NCBI GenBank assembly: GCA_030602965.1 | Contig: JAUVYS010000107.1 | Span: 1-5,159, forward strand | Direction: 5' to 3' | Length of the DNA stretch: 5,159 nucleotides | DNA from: Candidatus Bathyarchaeota archaeon | Lineage (GTDB): Archaea; Thermoproteota; Bathyarchaeia; RBG-16-48-13; JAGMEO01 | Shown here: positions 1 to 5,159 of the stretch, one piece after another | How positions within the stretch are numbered: the stretch's first letter is position 1 | Layout: each line of letters starts with the position of its first letter | Notes under the pieces: generated by a model | The model's input: the letters and a program-made list of their open reading frames with translations, nothing else | Told to the model about the DNA's origin: nothing | Databases searched by the model: none | Made by a program: the position numbers and the translations under genes

Positions 1-81
1 GATGAGAGTGGAAGCTTCATGGACACTGTGCGTCAGTTCAGGACCATAAGGCAGGCTCGAGGACAGCGTGTGAGAAGGTGA
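1..81 (+). CDS. C-terminal end of upstream protein, probably ABC transporter ATPase (partial)
   Basis: Frame 1 is open from the window edge to a TGA at 79-81 and gives 26 residues, beginning DESGSFMD and ending in a basic tail (RQARGQRVRR). No catalytic motif is in view, so the identification rests on context and tail character. The gene ends 23 nt before an ABC-2 permease, where DrrA-type ATPases normally sit, and such ATPases often end in an acidic-then-basic tail after the Walker/signature domain. If this is right, the protein is the cytoplasmic ATP-hydrolysing subunit that drives the permease downstream. The Walker A, signature and Walker B motifs would lie left of the window. It could also be an unrelated protein. 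Confidence 0.5.
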   Translation, partial: DESGSFMDTVRQFRTIRQARGQRVRR

Positions 82-88
82 ATTGAAT

Positions 89-94
89 AGGAGA
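89..94 (+). promoter_or_regulatory. Ribosome binding site of the ABC-2 permease
   Basis: AGGAGA lies 10 nt before the ATG at 105 and matches the anti-Shine-Dalgarno end of archaeal 16S rRNA. An in-frame TGA at 96-98 rules out any start further upstream. A closer ATG at 98 is followed at once by TGA, so it cannot be the gene start. ATG 105 (or the adjacent GTG 108) is therefore the start. Confidence 0.6.
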
Positions 95-104
95 TTGATG
101 TGAA

Positions 105-893
105 ATGGTGCAACCTTTGTCTTTTCAGGCGATTTATGTTATTCTTCTTCGTGAGTTGAAGCGTTACTGGCGAGCCAAAGCCAGAATCATCGCTTCAATG
201 GCGCAGAGCTTGTTCTTTCTTGTTACCTTTGGAATGGGACTCGGAGGGTTCATCGGAGGGTTTGGAGGTGTCACTTACCTTTCATATATTTCTCCGGGAA
301 TCATAGCGATGAGTCTTCTCTTCGCGTCCATCTTCTCAGGGGTCTCAGTGATTTTTGACCGGCAGTTTGGCTTCCTGAAGGAGATGCTGATAGCTCCCGT
401 CAGTCGAACCAGCATAGTGATAGGAAAGATCTTGGGTGGCGCGACGACTGCGTCGATTCAGGGAGTGATCATGATGGTACTTGCGGGATTCATGGGCGCT
501 TACGTCTTGACTCCCAGACTGTTCATCGGAGCAGTCGGAGCGATAGGGGTGATGCTGCTCATCACAGCTGGGTTTGTTGGATTAGGCGTGGCCATTGGCT
601 CACTGCTTAACGATTTTCATGCGTTCCAGTTACTTGTCACGTTTGTGATGTGGCCTTTATTCATATTGTCAGGAGTCTTCTTCCCAATAGACGCAGCACC
701 GCCTATTGTGCAGATCGCGATCTTGTTGGATCCACTCTTTTACGGCGTCGAACTACTACGCTGGTGTCTGCTTGGGACAATTACTCCTATTCTGGGACCA
801 ATTGGCTGGTTGATCGCTTTAGCAGCATTATTCGCCTTCACTGCAGTGATGGTCGGCGTGGGCACATACTTCTTCTCACGCGCAGAGGTCTAG
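105..893 (+). CDS. ABC-2 type transporter permease (DrrB/NodJ-like)
   Basis: This 262-residue integral membrane protein should be the channel-forming subunit of an ABC exporter that pairs with a separate ATPase to move drugs, lipids or polysaccharides out of the cytoplasm. The length is normal for the family. About six hydrophobic segments are visible, near residues 28-50, 60-83, 105-134, 139-168, 172-195 and 230-257. The ABC-2 hallmark sits at residues 84-101: FDRQFGFLKEMLIAPVSR, with the FLKEML..P.SR core. A second typical stretch, LFILSGVFFPID, is at about 185-196 and is followed by the usual PL/Y.VELLR segment near 210-219. An amphipathic N-terminus (LLRELKRYWRAKAR, residues 14-27) fits the coupling helix of such permeases. 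The likely ATPase gene ends 23 nt upstream. The stop codon (TAG, 891-893) shares a base with a GTG at 893. The substrate cannot be read from the sequence. Confidence 0.93.
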   Translation: MVQPLSFQAIYVILLRELKRYWRAKARIIASMAQSLFFLVTFGMGLGGFIGGFGGVTYLSYISPGIIAMSLLFASIFSGVSVIFDRQFGFLKEMLIAPVSRTSIVIGKILGGATTASIQGVIMMVLAGFMGAYVLTPRLFIGAVGAIGVMLLITAGFVGLGVAIGSLLNDFHAFQLLVTFVMWPLFILSGVFFPIDAAPPIVQIAILLDPLFYGVELLRWCLLGTITPILGPIGWLIALAALFAFTAVMVGVGTYFFSRAEV

Positions 894-945
894 TGAGGGA
901 GCGGAAACGGAGAAAACGTCAACCCTTCAAAGAAAAGTTCTCCAA

Positions 946-1830
946 TTGAAGAGGAAGGAGAAAGCCCTAATTCTCGCTCATAACTATCAGCGGCTAGAAA
1001 TTCAGGAGATCGCAGATTCTATTGGCAGCTCATTACAGCTTTGCCAAGAAGCTGCGAAGGCAGAGGACGTTAAATACATAGTTTTCTGTGGGGTGAACTT
1101 TATGGCTGAATCAGCAGCCATTCTAAATCCAGACAAGATAGTGCTGATTCCAGATTTAAACGCAATATGTCCGATGGCTGCTCAGTTGCCAGCTAGCGAG
1201 GTGAGAAGATACAAGAAGATGCATACGGATGCTAAAGTTGTATTGTATGTAAATACTTTAGCTGAAGCTAAAGCAGAAGCAGATGTGATGTGTACATCCT
1301 CAAATTCCATCAAAATTGTAAACAGGCTTGAAGCTGACAAGATTTTGTTTGGTCCTGACTGGAATCTAGCATGGTACACTGCAAAGCACTGTCCAGATAA
1401 GGAAATCATTCCCATACCCGAGGATGGCTATTGTTACGTGCACAAGTTATTCGGGGCTGATGTTATCTACTTAAAAGAGAAGCATCCAGATGCTGAACTG
1501 TTAGTGCATCCTGAATGTGACCCTGAAGTTCAGGAGCTTGCTGATTTCATTGGAAGCACCGGACAGATGTACAATAGAGTGCAGACATCAAATTCGAAAA
1601 AGTTCATCATCACAACTGAAATTGGACTCATCGACCGTCTAAGGAGAGAGATTCCAGAGAAACAGTACATTCCAGCTTACAAAAACGCCATTTGTAAACA
1701 AATGAAAAGACACCCCCTAGAGAAAGTATACGAATCGCTTGTGACCAAAAACCATGTTGTTAAAGTTCCAAAGAAAATCGCTGACAGAGCTAGATCTGGA
1801 ATAGAAAAAATGCTGGAATTATCAAAATAA
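946..1830 (+). CDS. nadA: Quinolinate synthase NadA
   Basis: NadA condenses iminoaspartate with dihydroxyacetone phosphate to give quinolinate, the precursor of the NAD pyridine ring, using a cytoplasmic [4Fe-4S] cluster. With the TTG start the protein has 294 residues. It keeps the triplicated-fold motifs: AHNYQ (11-15, with H12 and Y14), DLNAICPMA (70-78), LYVNT (100-104), CTSS (116-119), PEDGYCYVH (158-166), HPEC (188-191), GSTGQM (203-208) and NAICKQM (247-253). By alignment to the Thermotoga maritima enzyme as I remember it, the cluster ligands are C75, C163 and C250, spaced 88 and 87 residues apart; C191 in HPEC is not a ligand. The protein starts about seven residues later than that enzyme, and upstream in-frame codons look family-like, so the start is uncertain. 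No nadB, nadC or aspartate dehydrogenase gene is in view. The gene follows the permease by 52 nt and may be co-transcribed with it. Confidence 0.96.
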   Translation: MKRKEKALILAHNYQRLEIQEIADSIGSSLQLCQEAAKAEDVKYIVFCGVNFMAESAAILNPDKIVLIPDLNAICPMAAQLPASEVRRYKKMHTDAKVVLYVNTLAEAKAEADVMCTSSNSIKIVNRLEADKILFGPDWNLAWYTAKHCPDKEIIPIPEDGYCYVHKLFGADVIYLKEKHPDAELLVHPECDPEVQELADFIGSTGQMYNRVQTSNSKKFIITTEIGLIDRLRREIPEKQYIPAYKNAICKQMKRHPLEKVYESLVTKNHVVKVPKKIADRARSGIEKMLELSK

Positions 1831-1855
1831 ACCAGAAATCCTCAAACTTGTGATA

Positions 1856-1874
1856 CCCTTTCATCTTTTATTTG
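1856..1874 (+). terminator. Possible T-rich terminator after nadA
   Basis: A pyrimidine-rich stretch, CCCTTTCATCTTTTATTTG, begins about 25 nt after the nadA stop. Archaeal RNA polymerase often terminates at T-rich tracts without a hairpin, and I find no convincing stem here. The same bases overlap the region where a promoter for the next gene would be expected, so the call is tentative. Confidence 0.3.
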
Positions 1875-1896
1875 TAGATAATATTCGATTATATTG
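1866..1896 (+). promoter_or_regulatory. Possible AT-rich promoter of the acyltransferase-radical SAM pair
   Basis: The region between nadA and the ATG at 1909 is strongly A+T-rich and includes TTTTATTT (1867-1874) and ATAATATT (1879-1886), both loosely TATA-like. The first would place transcription start about 13 nt before the ATG; the second would give a nearly leaderless message, which fits the lack of a clear Shine-Dalgarno sequence before ATG 1909. Neither matches the archaeal TATA consensus well enough to choose. Confidence 0.25.
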
Positions 1897-1908
1897 TGCG
1901 GGTTCTTT

Positions 1909-3135
1909 ATGACCAAAAAGTTTTCCACCGACTCTTTGGGTAGGCTGCATCAGACTCAAAGAATACGCAGTATTGATGTCGTGAAAGGGGTCTGTATTTG
2001 TTACATCATATGGGGACATTTTGCACAATACTGGATGTTAGACCAAGATTTTTATCTGTGGATACGTAAGTGGGCTGAAATATTTGGTCCCAGTATTTTT
2101 CTCTTCATTGCTGGTGTAAACCAAAGTTTATCGGTTGAAAAAAGATTTCATAGAGGACAGACGTATGGCCAGGTCATTTCTTACACTTCACGAAATTACA
2201 TAGTTTTTGCTTTAATTGGCTTGATTAGCAACATTATCATCAATTTAGCTTTCAGTAGACTTACAGTTTTAACAGTCTTTGAATATCGCATTCTTTTTGG
2301 CTTAGCTCTTAACATTATAATTTCTTGGCCTTTAGTTGTTAAACAGGTTTCAACCTATTGGCGTATTTTAATTGGAGGCGTATTCCTCATAATAGGAGCA
2401 GTAGGTTATGCAAATGGTTTAACCGAGTCAGTACCGTACTTATTTTCGAATGGTAGACTTTCTCCATTTCCAAATGCTGGTTTCGCTATCTTAGGTAGTG
2501 TATTCGGCTATTACCTATTCCATACAAACTTGATTTCAAAGGTTTCATTACCAAAACGAACAATCACTAAACCGAGTTCACTCTCTAGGTTTCTAATCAT
2601 CAGCATTATCATAAGCATAGTTTTATTAACAGTTGCACTAACGCCAGGATTAGCATTCATGCCTGACCCAAAAAATTTGGGAAATGAATATTTTCTAGCA
2701 GAGAACCCCTATATTTGGGGAACAATCGAACGAGATGGATTTCCATTCATTGCGAACGTGCATTCTATTTTCTGGGCAAGCTATTGTATTGGCGCCTCCA
2801 TGTTCACGATCACACTTCTGTGGTGGATTTTAGATGTACATAAACACGCTCAAAACTCTCGTTTAATGTCTGTTTTAGAATTCTATGGCACTTACAGTTT
2901 TTCATGCTACATCTACCATTCACTATTCATCGGAATCTCATCACTTGGATTTCAACAATCACTACCCATTTTCCTAGTGATCCCGTTTACCATCACCGCC
3001 ATAGGCTTGATAGGTGCATGGATATATCTGTGTGTAAAATACTGGAATGGCAATGGTACAATAGAAAGAGTTCGTGCTAGCATGGCCAAATGGCTTGGGA
3101 AATCACAGTTCTTCACAGATTTACAGGGAAAATGA
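1909..3135 (+). CDS. Membrane acyltransferase-like protein (HGSNAT/DUF1624/YeiB-related)
   Basis: This 408-residue polytopic membrane protein resembles the family of heparan-alpha-glucosaminide N-acetyltransferase, DUF1624 and YeiB, proteins thought to pass acyl groups across or along the membrane to sugars or lipids. About ten hydrophobic helices are visible, near residues 22-42, 55-74, 97-115, 121-144, 153-171, 190-208, 228-250, 287-308, 325-344 and 352-376. Family-like features are the opening RIRSIDVVKGV, running into helix 1 with WGHF (H37); FGPSIFLFIAGV in helix 2; PFPNAGFAILGSVFGYYLF at about 186-204; and the late helix FYGTYSFSCYIYHS with H337. H37 and H337 are candidate functional residues by position only. 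ATG 1909 is preferred; an in-frame TTG at 1894 would add five residues (LCGFF as coded). The gene is A+T-rich compared with the permease, and a radical SAM gene follows after 13 nt. The acyl donor and acceptor are unknown, and membership of the general acyltransferase-3 family is the main alternative. Confidence 0.8.
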   Translation: MTKKFSTDSLGRLHQTQRIRSIDVVKGVCICYIIWGHFAQYWMLDQDFYLWIRKWAEIFGPSIFLFIAGVNQSLSVEKRFHRGQTYGQVISYTSRNYIVFALIGLISNIIINLAFSRLTVLTVFEYRILFGLALNIIISWPLVVKQVSTYWRILIGGVFLIIGAVGYANGLTESVPYLFSNGRLSPFPNAGFAILGSVFGYYLFHTNLISKVSLPKRTITKPSSLSRFLIISIIISIVLLTVALTPGLAFMPDPKNLGNEYFLAENPYIWGTIERDGFPFIANVHSIFWASYCIGASMFTITLLWWILDVHKHAQNSRLMSVLEFYGTYSFSCYIYHSLFIGISSLGFQQSLPIFLVIPFTITAIGLIGAWIYLCVKYWNGNGTIERVRASMAKWLGKSQFFTDLQGK

Positions 3136-3148
3136 GACTGGAAAGATA

Positions 3149-4162
3149 ATGAAAAAGTTGTTTGTTCCCGAGCCAGTGTCTGGAGGTCTGATTCTTTCTT
3201 ACAAATGCAGCACCGAATGTAAACATTGTATGTATGCATGTTCTCCTAAATGGAAGGCAGATTGGATCTCAGAGGAAGATGCAGAGAAGATTCTGTCCCA
3301 ATTATCTGGGAAGATTCAGGAAAGCCCTGTCGGAAGAGATAAGATTGGTTTAAACACCGGATTACATTTCACAGGCGGAGAACCTTTCTTAAATTTTAAA
3401 CTCTTACTCAATGTCACACAGTTGGCTAGAAAGTATGAAATTCCATCAACTTTCGTTGAGACTAACTGTTTCTGGTGTAGAAATGATGAAGATACCAGAG
3501 AGAAGCTTGAGAGGTTGAAAGACGCAGGTTTACAGGGGATATTGATCAGTGTGAACCCTTTCATACTTGAAAATGTGCCGTTCGAGAGAACAGAGAGAGC
3601 TGTAAGTATAAGTGACGAAGTCTTCGGTGAAAATGCGATAACCTATCAGGAATTCTTTCTTCATCATTTTAGACAGCTCAAGATCCACAGCACTCTACCT
3701 TTTGAAGAATATTTACAAAAAGCAGGCAGTGGGATTTTATCTTATATCGAATTGATTCTGATGGGAAGAGCTTGCTATAAGTTAGGGCGCCTTTACAGAA
3801 AATATCCGGCAGAAAGATTCTTTGGTGCATCATGCAGAGAGGAGTTGACACGTAACTGGCATGTACATATTGATAATTATGGTAACTACATATCAGGTTA
3901 TTGCGGAGGAATATCCTTAGGAGATGCAAGAGATCTTAGTTCTATTCGTGAGATAGATTTGAGTCAAAAACCAATTCTTGATGCTTTAATCACTGATCTA
4001 AAGGAATTCTATGAACTAGGTAAAAGCTTTGGATATAAGGATCTTAGTGAAGGATACATCTTTAAATGTCATTTATGTATTGACATAAGAAGACACATAG
4101 TGCAGCAAAACGATAAATTTACAGAACTGAATCCAAGAGAGCTCTATCAATACTTGAAATGA
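3149..4162 (+). CDS. Radical SAM enzyme with cysteine-rich C-terminal region
   Basis: This 337-residue protein carries the radical SAM cluster motif CSTECKHC (C20, C24, C27), which binds a [4Fe-4S] cluster and cleaves S-adenosylmethionine to a 5'-deoxyadenosyl radical. The SAM-binding motif TGGEPF follows at 75-80 and a typical strand, ILISVNPF, at 131-138. Further cysteines occur at C31, C107 and C110 (NCFWC), C209, C229 (ASCREE), C252 (GYCGG) and C307/C310 (KCHLC). The last four could bind an auxiliary cluster in a SPASM-like way, although the spacing is not the classical SPASM pattern. ATG 3149 is chosen because the sequence then starts MKKLFVPEPVSGGLILSYKC, a normal lead-in; the frame is open further upstream (to GTG 3074), but that part overlaps the acyltransferase. 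GGAAAG at 3140-3145 is a weak ribosome site. Placed 13 nt after the acyltransferase, it is probably co-transcribed with it. I recognise the family only as uncharacterised; peptide or small-molecule modification is possible. Confidence 0.92.
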   Translation: MKKLFVPEPVSGGLILSYKCSTECKHCMYACSPKWKADWISEEDAEKILSQLSGKIQESPVGRDKIGLNTGLHFTGGEPFLNFKLLLNVTQLARKYEIPSTFVETNCFWCRNDEDTREKLERLKDAGLQGILISVNPFILENVPFERTERAVSISDEVFGENAITYQEFFLHHFRQLKIHSTLPFEEYLQKAGSGILSYIELILMGRACYKLGRLYRKYPAERFFGASCREELTRNWHVHIDNYGNYISGYCGGISLGDARDLSSIREIDLSQKPILDALITDLKEFYELGKSFGYKDLSEGYIFKCHLCIDIRRHIVQQNDKFTELNPRELYQYLK

Positions 4163-4189
4163 AACACCTTTGAATCAGTCATACACTAA

Positions 4190-4217
4190 TTTGCATTTCA
4201 TATTTATTATTGGCTTT
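4190..4217 (+). terminator. Possible T-rich terminator after the radical SAM gene
   Basis: Starting 27 nt after the radical SAM stop codon, the sequence runs through several T clusters (TTTGCATTTCATATTTATTA, then TTGGCTTT). This is typical of archaeal intrinsic termination, which needs no hairpin. It would end the acyltransferase-radical SAM transcript before the separate eL13 promoter. Confidence 0.4.
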
Positions 4218-4257
4218 CACACGCATAATTGAACTAAAGCAAAAATGGGCACTTAAT

Positions 4258-4282
4258 CTTCACCTTCCAGAAAAGGGAGAAG
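4258..4282. repeat. Imperfect inverted repeat / hairpin in the intergenic region
   Basis: CTTCACCTT on the left can pair with AGGGAGAAG plus the preceding A on the right. This gives a four-base stem, one A-A mismatch, then a four-base stem including one T-G wobble, around a loop of about seven bases (CCAGAAA). It has no T tract directly after it, so it is a poor terminator; chance occurrence is quite possible. The rest of the 230-nt stretch between 4163 and 4392 holds only very short reading frames (15 codons or fewer) on either strand. Confidence 0.3.
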
Positions 4283-4314
4283 ACAATTTCAAAAAATTCA
4301 TGTACTAAGGTTTT

Positions 4315-4341
4315 ATCAAGTTCTTGGTTAGTAAATCAAGT
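4315..4341. repeat. Two copies of heptamer ATCAAGT next to the eL13 TATA box
   Basis: ATCAAGT occurs at 4315-4321 and again at 4335-4341, 20 bp apart, close to two turns of the helix. The second copy touches the TATA-like box. The first copy is also part of the small palindrome CAAG-TT-CTTG (4317-4326). A third, imperfect copy (ATCAAAGT) lies at 4376-4383, overlapping the ribosome site. These could be operator half-sites, but a seven-base match in A+T-rich DNA is weak evidence. Confidence 0.3.
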
Positions 4342-4350
4342 ATAATATAA
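4341..4350 (+). promoter_or_regulatory. TATA-like promoter of eL13
   Basis: TATAATATAA lies 42-51 nt before the eL13 ATG. With the usual archaeal spacing of about 25 nt from box to start site, transcription would begin near 4370, leaving a leader of about 22 nt that includes the ribosome site at 4382. Upstream AAATCAAG could serve as a BRE, though it is not a strong match. This suggests that eL13 is transcribed independently of the radical SAM gene. Confidence 0.5.
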
Positions 4351-4381
4351 TAGGAAGAAATACAAGTTATAGAAGATCAAA

Positions 4382-4386
4382 GTGAT
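4382..4386 (+). promoter_or_regulatory. Ribosome binding site of eL13
   Basis: GTGAT, six nt before the ATG at 4393, matches the GGTGATC part of the archaeal Shine-Dalgarno sequence. It supports ATG 4393 as the start and argues for a leadered rather than leaderless message. Confidence 0.5.
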
Positions 4387-4392
4387 AAAACG

Positions 4393-4779
4393 ATGAGAAA
4401 GATTGAAGCTTTAGTACACTCTTCAGAACAGAGGACACATATTAGAAAGGGTAGAGGGTTCAGCCGTAATGAGTTGAAGGAAGCTGGATTAACTCTTCAC
4501 GATGCTAGGATGTTTAAGATACCTGTTGACAAGAGGAGAAGGAGCTCACACCCAGAGAACGTTGAAACGTTGAAGGAGAGTTTCAAGAAGAAGCCTGTTG
4601 AACCTAAACCTGAGAAGGTCGTTGAGAGAAAGCCTAAGAAGTCTATCAAAAAGGAACCTAAGAAGATTACAACGCAGAAGCCAAAGAAAGTGAGTAAGAA
4701 GATCACCAAGAAATCAAAGAAACCTGCTGTAAAACCAAAACAGAAAACCTCGAAGAAGAAACAGACCAAGAAAAGTTAA
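4393..4779 (+). CDS. rpl13e: Large-subunit ribosomal protein eL13 (L13e) with lysine-rich tail
   Basis: This 128-residue protein is a structural component of the 50S subunit that binds 23S rRNA. The archaeal L13e core is in residues 1-64. Recognisable parts are RKGRGFSRNELKEAGL (18-33), the following helix with DARMFKIPVDKRRR (37-50), and the closing SSHPENVETLKESF (51-64). Such cores usually end near this point or continue briefly. Here residues 65-128 form a low-complexity tail with 29 lysines in 64 positions plus scattered prolines, serines and threonines, like the tail of histone H1. It is likely disordered and nucleic-acid binding. The gene appears to have its own TATA-like box and ribosome site and ends 52 nt from the convergent oxidoreductase gene. 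Without the core the tail alone could suggest an H1-like protein, but the core motifs favour eL13. Confidence 0.9.
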   Translation: MRKIEALVHSSEQRTHIRKGRGFSRNELKEAGLTLHDARMFKIPVDKRRRSSHPENVETLKESFKKKPVEPKPEKVVERKPKKSIKKEPKKITTQKPKKVSKKITKKSKKPAVKPKQKTSKKKQTKKS

Positions 4780-4798
4780 TAGTTCAACTTGTCAATTG

Positions 4799-4842
4799 CA
4801 GTTTTAATCGTTTGTTAAATGTGATTTGTCGTTACTTTTTTA
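4799..4842 (+). terminator. T-rich region between convergent genes, probable eL13 terminator
   Basis: Downstream of the eL13 stop there are repeated T clusters (TTTT, TTTG, ATTTG) that end in a run of six Ts at 4835-4840, inside the end of the opposing gene. This suits archaeal T-tract termination of the plus-strand message. For the minus-strand message, the complement of the eL13 lysine codons gives another T-rich stretch. No strong stem is seen; a five-base pair AAGTT/AACTT near 4774-4791 is too weak to matter. Confidence 0.35.
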
Positions 4843-5159
4843 GGGTTTTGAGGGCTTTTTTTGCCCAGTCTGGATCTTCCCAGAGCGCTCGTCCAACTGC
4901 GACTAGGTCAACTTTTCCTTGTTGTATGAACTTGTTGGCGTATTCTGGGTCTGTGATTCCTCCAACACCTATGACTTGTATTTTGACAGCCTGTTTGATT
5001 TGGTGAGCTTGAGGGATGAAGTAGCCCTGCTTGTTTTGTAGTTTTTCTGGTCTGCTACCGCACAAGCCTCCTGAGACATCGAGTACATCTACGCCTGCTT
5101 TTTCCAGTTGCTTAGCTAGTTTCTGAGAGTCCTCGATTTGAATGCCTTGAGGATTGAAG
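4832..5159 (-). CDS. Old Yellow Enzyme-family NADH:flavin oxidoreductase, C-terminal part (partial)
   Basis: The minus-strand frame is open from the right edge to a TAA at 4834-4832 and gives the last 108 residues; the N-terminal two thirds lie outside the window. It is the second half of a TIM barrel that binds FMN and reduces enoates or related substrates with NAD(P)H. Visible landmarks are IEDSQKLAKQLEKAGVDVLD with SGG (residues 8-31 of the visible part), YFIPQA (46-51), the phosphate-binding loop VIGVGGI (62-68), and VGRALWEDPDWAKKAL (88-103), the standard FMN-site and C-terminal helix signature. A TTG at 5065-5063 lies inside this conserved region and is not the real start. The protein stops soon after DPDW and has no following cysteine cluster or FAD/NAD domain. 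It is therefore a single-domain YqjM/NamA-like enzyme, not a 2,4-dienoyl-CoA reductase of the FadH type. The natural substrate is unknown. Confidence 0.93.
   Translation of the reverse strand, partial: FNPQGIQIEDSQKLAKQLEKAGVDVLDVSGGLCGSRPEKLQNKQGYFIPQAHQIKQAVKIQVIGVGGITDPEYANKFIQQGKVDLVAVGRALWEDPDWAKKALKTLKK

Noticed and set aside
98..103. ATG at 98 as the permease start
   Set aside because: It is followed immediately by TGA and is in a different frame from the permease.
650..949. Open frame of 99 codons overlapping the permease and the region before nadA
   Set aside because: It lies mostly inside the permease in another frame and its translation has no family-like pattern. Only its last part (from GTG 893) matters, as a possible displaced start for nadA.
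1182..1415. Minus-strand frame inside nadA
   Set aside because: It is covered by well-conserved NadA motifs on the plus strand, and its translation is not recognisable.
1531..1548. Cysteine of the HPEC motif as a NadA cluster ligand
   Set aside because: Spacing against the T. maritima enzyme places the three ligands at C75, C163 and C250; C191 in HPEC falls in the substrate-site motif instead.
4163..4392. Possible short precursor peptide for the radical SAM enzyme
   Set aside because: I read both strands: the longest ATG frames noted are 13-15 codons on the minus strand, with no leader-like or cysteine/glycine-rich core. A precursor, if any, is elsewhere.
4497..4769. Hydrophobic, phenylalanine-rich frame on the minus strand opposite eL13
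   Set aside because: It is the antisense of the AAG/AAA lysine codons of the eL13 tail, which read as CTT/TTT. No ribosome site or membrane protein pattern supports it.
1..5159. tRNA, rRNA, CRISPR array or insertion sequence
   Set aside because: No cloverleaf-like pattern, no regularly spaced repeats with unique spacers, and no transposase motif or terminal inverted repeat pair was found by reading both strands.

Overview
The window looks like a piece of an archaeal chromosome, probably from the TACK/Asgard side of the tree and plausibly a mesophilic Bathyarchaeia-type genome. The main reason is a gene for ribosomal protein eL13 (L13e), which occurs in archaea and eukaryotes but not bacteria and, among archaea, mainly outside Euryarchaeota. 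A likely TTG start, a GTGAT-type ribosome site and a TATA-like box before eL13 agree with this. The lineage is an inference; no rRNA or other decisive marker is present.

Layout from left to right: (1) positions 1-893 hold the last 26 codons of an upstream protein, probably an ABC-transporter ATPase, followed by its ABC-2 type permease, the membrane half of a DrrAB-like drug/lipid/polysaccharide exporter. (2) Only 52 nt later on the same strand is nadA, quinolinate synthase, the iron-sulfur enzyme that makes quinolinate for NAD; no nadB, nadC or aspartate dehydrogenase gene is visible. Its start is awkward: the only standard in-frame start is TTG at 946, yet family-like sequence continues upstream of it. 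(3) An A+T-rich two-gene block (1909-4162) encodes a ten-helix membrane acyltransferase-like protein related to HGSNAT/DUF1624/YeiB, and 13 nt after it a cysteine-rich radical SAM enzyme of a family without an assigned reaction that I can name. (4) A 230-nt intergenic region carries a T-rich possible terminator, a weak hairpin, a repeated ATCAAGT heptamer and the TATA-like box of eL13. (5) eL13 itself has a normal ribosomal core and a long lysine/proline tail resembling a histone H1 tail. (6) Facing it on the minus strand is the C-terminal third of an Old Yellow Enzyme-family FMN oxidoreductase that runs off the right edge.

Functionally these are several independent units: export (ATPase plus permease), NAD synthesis, a possible membrane acylation/radical-modification pair, ribosome structure, and a flavin reductase. 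The acyltransferase plus radical SAM pair is the best candidate for an undescribed system. It is a tightly spaced pair, compositionally unlike the permease, and bounded by intergenic sequence with possible signals on both sides. The window shows no substrate gene or precursor peptide for it.
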